From NCBI GenBank assembly GCA_938004115.1, contig CALKWS010000384.1, positions 1 through 25,940 on the forward strand: a stretch of DNA of 25,940 nt, in the 5' to 3' direction. The notes under the pieces are model-generated. The model worked only from the letters and a program-made list of their open reading frames with translations, ran no database searches and was not told where the DNA came from. This document shows, one piece after another, positions 22,620 through 25,940 of the stretch. Position 1 is the first letter of the stretch, and the number at the start of each line of letters is the position of its first letter. The position numbers and the translations under genes are program-made. Origin of the DNA: an uncultured Ruaniaceae bacterium (GTDB taxonomy: Bacteria; Actinomycetota; Actinomycetes; Actinomycetales; Beutenbergiaceae).

Positions 22620-25472
22620 TCAGCGGCGTTTGCGTGCTGCCTTGGCCGCGCGGCGGCGCTGCTCCCGGTTCCCCCCACCAGACGGCACACCCTGCGCGCC
22701 CCGGGTGCTGCCACCCGGTGCGGTGACTTGCGTGGTCCCGTCACCGTCGACGCTGGGGGCGCTGTAGCGCAACTGGGCCGGCCGTTGCGGGGCGCCGAGA
22801 CCGAGTGGATCCGATGCGGGCTGCCCGGCCGGTGCCGACTGGGCGGGTCGGGACTTCTTGCCCCCGCGGCCAGCGGCCTTGCCCTGCTGCGCGCCGAGTC
22901 GCTGACCGGCCGCCGCCGCGGCCGCCGCGCTGTCCTCGGTCACCACGGTCACGCCGTCGACCTGCTGTTCCTCGGGGTGCTTGACCTCGACGTGGAAGAG
23001 GAAGCCGACCACCTCTTCCTTGATCGCCTCGTTCATCGCCTGGAACAGGTCGTAGCCCTCGCGCTGGTACTCGATCAGCGGGTCGCGCTGGGCCATGGCG
23101 CGCAGCCCGATGCCCTCCTTGAGGTAGTCCATCTCGTACAGGTGCTCGCGCCACTTGCGGTCCAGCACCGACAGCACCACACGGCGTTCCACGTCGCGCA
23201 TCACCTGCTCGCCCAGTTCGGCCTCGCGTTGCTGGTAGGCCAGCTTGGCGTCGGAGACCAGTTCGGTGGTCAGTTGCTCCGCGGTGATGCGGGTGCGGTT
23301 CCCGGCCTCCGCCTCGACGTCCTCGATGCTGATGGACACCGGGTAGATGGTCTTCAGGTCGGTCCACAGCTGTTCCAGGTCCCATTCCTCGGGGACACCG
23401 GACGCGGTGGCGGCGGTGACCATGCCGGTGATGACCTCGTCGATGAAGACCTGCACCTGCTCGGCCAGGTCCTCCCCCTCCAGCACCCGCCGTCGTTCCT
23501 CATAGACCACGGCCCGTTGCCGGTTCAGCACGTCGTCGTACTTCAGCACGTTCTTGCGGATCTCGAAGTTGCGGCTCTCCACCTCGCCCTGGGCGTTGGC
23601 GATGCCGCGGGTGACCATCTTGGACTCCAGCGGCATGTCCTCGGGGTAGGCGGCGGAGTTCATGAACCGTTCGGCCAGGCCGGCGTTGAACAACCGCATC
23701 AGATCATCGCCCATGGACAGGTAGAACCGGGACTCCCCGGGGTCCCCCTGCCGCCCGGAGCGACCGCGGAGCTGGTTGTCGATCCGGCGGGCCTCGTGGC
23801 GCTCGGTGCCGATCACGTACAACCCGCCCAGTTCGGCGACCTCGTCGTGCTCGGCGGCCACCGACTCCCGGGCCTCCTCCAGCACCTGCGGCCAGGCCTC
23901 CTCGTACTCCTCGGGGGTCTCCACCGGGTCCAGGCCGCGCTTGTGCATCTCCGCGATCGCGATGTGCTCGGCGTTGCCCCCGAGCATGATGTCCGTGCCG
24001 CGGCCGGCCATGTTCGTGGCCACGGTGACCGCTCCCTTGCGCCCGGCCATCGCCACGATCGCACCCTCACGCTCGTGGTGCTTGGCGTTGAGCACCTCGT
24101 GCGGCACGCGGCGCTTCTTGAGCATCTTCGACAGGCGTTCGGACTTCTCCACACTGGTGGTCCCCACCAGCACGGGTTGGCCCTTGGCGTGCCGTTCGAC
24201 GATGTCCTCCACCACCGCGGCGAACTTGGCGTCCTCGTTCTTGTACACCAGGTCCGGCTGGTCGATCCGTGCCAGCGGGCGGTTCGGCGGGATCTCCACC
24301 ACCCCGACCTCGTAGGTGTTCTGGAACTCCGCGGCCTCGGTCATCGCGGTACCGGTCATCCCGGCGAGCTTGTCGTAGAGGCGGAAGTAGTTCTGCAGCG
24401 TGATGGTGGCCAAGGTCTGGTTCTCGGCCTTGATCGCCACGCCCTCCTTGGCCTCGATCGCCTGGTGCATACCCTCGTTGTAGCGGCGACCGGCCAGGAT
24501 CCGGCCGGTGTGCTGGTCGACGATCTGCACCTCACCGCCGAGGACCACGTAGTCCTTGTCCCGGGTGAACAGTTCCTTGGCCTTGATCGCGTTGTTCAGG
24601 AACCCGATCAGCGGGGTGTTGAGGGACTCGTACAGGTTGTCGATGCCCAGGTAGTCCTCGACCTTCTCGATGCCCGGTTCGAGGATGCCCACGTTCTTCT
24701 TCTTCTCGTCCACCTCGTAGTCCACGTCCCGTTCCAGGCGGCGGATCAGGCGGGCGAACTCGGTGTACCACTTGTTCGCCTCCCCGGCGGCGGGGCCGGA
24801 GATGATCAGCGGGGTGCGGGCCTCGTCGATGAGGATGGAGTCCACCTCGTCCACGATCGCCATGTGGTGGCCGCGCTGGACCAGTTCGTCCTTGGACCAG
24901 GCCATGTTGTCCCGCAGGTAGTCGAAGCCCAGTTCGTTGTTGGTGCCGTAGGTGATGTCCGCGGCGTACATCGCGCGGCGTTCCTCAGGTTTCTGGCCGG
25001 CCACGATCAGACCGGTCTCCAGCCCCAGGAACCGGTACACCCGGCCCATCAGCTCGCTCTGGTACCTGGCCAGGTAGTCGTTCACCGTGACCACGTGCAC
25101 GCCCTTGCCGGACAGGGCGTTCAGGTAGGCCGGCAAGGTGGCCACCAGGGTCTTGCCCTCACCGGTCTTCATCTCCGCGATGTTGCCCAGGTGCAGCGCG
25201 GCGCCACCCATGATCTGCACGTCGAAGTGACGTTGCCCCAGGGTGCGCACCGCCGCTTCGCGGACGGCGGCGAAGGCCTCCGGCAGGAGTGCGTCCAGGC
25301 TCTCCCCGTCGGCGATCTGTTCCTTGAACCGGTCCGTCTCGGCGCGCAGTTCGGCGTCGGTCAGGTCGGCGACCGACTCCTCCAGGGCATTGACCTGGTC
25401 GGTCAGGGCACGCAGGGTCTTGAGTATCTTCCCCTCGCCCATCCGCAGGATCTTGTGCAGGATCGAAGCCAC
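22620..25472 (-). CDS. secA: preprotein translocase ATPase SecA (SecA1)
   Basis: The 950-residue motor of the general secretion pathway. The Walker A MKTGEGKT is at 101-108, DEVD at 208-211, TNNELGFDYLRDNM marks the cross-linking region, MAGRGTDIMLGG (488-499) and RGRSGRQGDPGESRF (around 570) are in the second motor domain. The C-terminal wing and scaffold domains are complete up to about 850. The last 100 residues are low-complexity Ala/Gly/Gln ending in NREQRRRAAKAARKRR; the cysteine-rich SecB-binding tail is absent, as is usual in actinobacteria. The GTG start has GGAGA seven bases upstream. This is the essential housekeeping SecA by its length and full motif set. Confidence 0.98.
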   Translation of the reverse strand: MASILHKILRMGEGKILKTLRALTDQVNALEESVADLTDAELRAETDRFKEQIADGESLDALLPEAFAAVREAAVRTLGQRHFDVQIMGGAALHLGNIAEMKTGEGKTLVATLPAYLNALSGKGVHVVTVNDYLARYQSELMGRVYRFLGLETGLIVAGQKPEERRAMYAADITYGTNNELGFDYLRDNMAWSKDELVQRGHHMAIVDEVDSILIDEARTPLIISGPAAGEANKWYTEFARLIRRLERDVDYEVDEKKKNVGILEPGIEKVEDYLGIDNLYESLNTPLIGFLNNAIKAKELFTRDKDYVVLGGEVQIVDQHTGRILAGRRYNEGMHQAIEAKEGVAIKAENQTLATITLQNYFRLYDKLAGMTGTAMTEAAEFQNTYEVGVVEIPPNRPLARIDQPDLVYKNEDAKFAAVVEDIVERHAKGQPVLVGTTSVEKSERLSKMLKKRRVPHEVLNAKHHEREGAIVAMAGRKGAVTVATNMAGRGTDIMLGGNAEHIAIAEMHKRGLDPVETPEEYEEAWPQVLEEARESVAAEHDEVAELGGLYVIGTERHEARRIDNQLRGRSGRQGDPGESRFYLSMGDDLMRLFNAGLAERFMNSAAYPEDMPLESKMVTRGIANAQGEVESRNFEIRKNVLKYDDVLNRQRAVVYEERRRVLEGEDLAEQVQVFIDEVITGMVTAATASGVPEEWDLEQLWTDLKTIYPVSISIEDVEAEAGNRTRITAEQLTTELVSDAKLAYQQREAELGEQVMRDVERRVVLSVLDRKWREHLYEMDYLKEGIGLRAMAQRDPLIEYQREGYDLFQAMNEAIKEEVVGFLFHVEVKHPEEQQVDGVTVVTEDSAAAAAAAGQRLGAQQGKAAGRGGKKSRPAQSAPAGQPASDPLGLGAPQRPAQLRYSAPSVDGDGTTQVTAPGGSTRGAQGVPSGGGNREQRRRAAKAARKRR

Positions 25473-25523
25473 GCAGGTCTCCAGGTGTGTGACACATCGG
25501 CCGGCGGTTCCCGGCCACCTTCC

Positions 25524-25529
25524 ATCGTA
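25524..25529 (-). promoter_or_regulatory. -10 box (TACGAT) of secA
   Basis: On the minus strand TACGAT (25529-25524) lies 51 bases before the secA start, giving a leader of about 45 bases with a GGAGA ribosome binding site. TTCGAA lies 19 bases upstream as a weak -35. Confidence 0.4.
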
Positions 25530-25559
25530 GGCGAGTCAGGCGCTCCAGTTCGAACGTGT

Positions 25560-25572
25560 GGGGCAACGCCCC
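25560..25572 (-). terminator. small hairpin after the YcaQ-like gene
   Basis: GGGGC, AAC, GCCCC form a 5-bp stem with a three-base loop, 11 bases past the stop of the YcaQ-like gene and upstream of the secA promoter. There is no T tract, so it is a weak candidate. Confidence 0.3.
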
Positions 25573-25582
25573 ATGCCGGGCC

Positions 25583-25940
25583 TCACAGGTGCGGGGCAAG
25601 GAGGTCGATGAGGTCCCCGGTGGCGTCGTCGGCGAGGCTGACTTTGCCCAGGTCGAGCCAGGCGGCCATCTGGTGCAGTTCGGCGGCCAGTTCCCGGGCC
25701 ACGTGTCCGGGTGCGTGCGGCTCGCTGAAGGCGGTGCGGACCAGGAGCCTGCTCCCGGGGCGGTCCGCCTTCAGATCCACCCGCGCCACCAGGTCCTCAC
25801 CGAGCAGGAACGGCAGCACGTAGTAGCCGTAGGTGCGCCGGTGGGCCGGAGTGTAGATCTCGATGCGGTAGTGCATGCCGAACAGGGCCTGCAGCCGGCG
25901 CCGCTCGAAGACCAGGGGATCGAACGGGGCGAGCAGCGCC
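25583..25940 (-). CDS. winged-helix / YcaQ-family crosslink-repair DNA glycosylase, C-terminal part
   Basis: The last 118 residues of a gene that begins beyond the window. The sequence LLAPFDPLVFERRRLQALFG, then HYRIEIYTPAHRRTYGYYVLPFLLGEDLVARVDLKADR, is the conserved C-terminal half of the YcaQ/AlkZ family (HTH_42). These enzymes remove alkylated bases and unhook interstrand crosslinks. The catalytic part (the QxQ/QxD-type motif of the family) lies outside the window, so activity cannot be judged. It is upstream of, and on the same strand as, secA, with 110 bp between them, probably a separate transcript. Confidence 0.88.
   Translation of the reverse strand, partial: ALLAPFDPLVFERRRLQALFGMHYRIEIYTPAHRRTYGYYVLPFLLGEDLVARVDLKADRPGSRLLVRTAFSEPHAPGHVARELAAELHQMAAWLDLGKVSLADDATGDLIDLLAPHL

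Noticed and set aside
22728..25823. A 1031-codon open frame on the plus strand opposite secA
   Set aside because: It is the mirror of high-GC codon usage in secA; it reads as His/Gln/Leu-rich with no domain, and secA is certain on the other strand.

Overview
The window is chromosomal DNA of a high-GC actinomycete. The best guess is the order Micrococcales or a close relative; the genus cannot be named from sequence alone. The evidence is the very high GC, the fused 2-oxoglutarate decarboxylase/dehydrogenase (Kgd/OdhA type), a SigR/RsrA thiol-stress pair, the 24-residue ribosomal protein bL37, a SecA without the C-terminal metal-binding tail, and an Rv3235-family protein. Almost everything is vertically inherited core genome. 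I see no insertion sequence, phage gene, CRISPR array, tRNA or rRNA.

Layout, left to right. (1) 56-3043: an M23 endopeptidase (minus), then a divergent response regulator and histidine kinase. (2) 3293-7749: the large kgd gene, with a translationally coupled SGNH-like protein whose catalytic serine is replaced. (3) 7816-10886: a quinone-oxidoreductase-like MDR protein (minus), bL37 (plus), the sigR-rsrA operon (minus) with a consensus autoregulatory sigma-R promoter, and a divergent DoxX-family membrane protein. (4) 10897-13283: aroA and rsgA, overlapping by four bases. (5) 13291-16729: sdhC-sdhA-sdhB, a three-gene succinate dehydrogenase operon (minus) with coupled GTGA junctions. (6) 16860-17675: hisN. 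(7) 17709-22553: a poorly characterised block holding a DUF6912-like protein, a TadZ/CpaE-like ATPase with a degenerate P-loop, a CpaB/SAF-domain membrane protein, a small helix-turn-helix regulator, a conserved protein of unknown function, a LysM membrane protein and an Rv3235-family protein. (8) 22620-25940: secA, and the C-terminal part of a YcaQ-family DNA glycosylase that runs off the window.

How the genes work together: Kgd and SDH are consecutive TCA-cycle activities, 2-oxoglutarate through succinyl-CoA or succinic semialdehyde, then succinate to fumarate with electrons to menaquinone. SigR/RsrA senses thiol oxidation. AroA and HisN are single steps of aromatic and histidine synthesis. 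RsgA and bL37 belong to ribosome assembly and structure. The block upstream of secA looks like an envelope module of unknown purpose.

Two patterns recur and are not explained by the gene list. First, four genes, all on the minus strand (M23 peptidase, MDR oxidoreductase, rsrA, and the unknown gene at 20475-20984), end inside a 14-22 bp tandem repeat whose unit carries the stop codon, so stop codons are duplicated just past the gene end. Second, many genes have a TANNNT-like -10 box about 6-8 bases before the start codon, the geometry of leaderless mRNAs. The repeat pattern is the observation I would follow up first.
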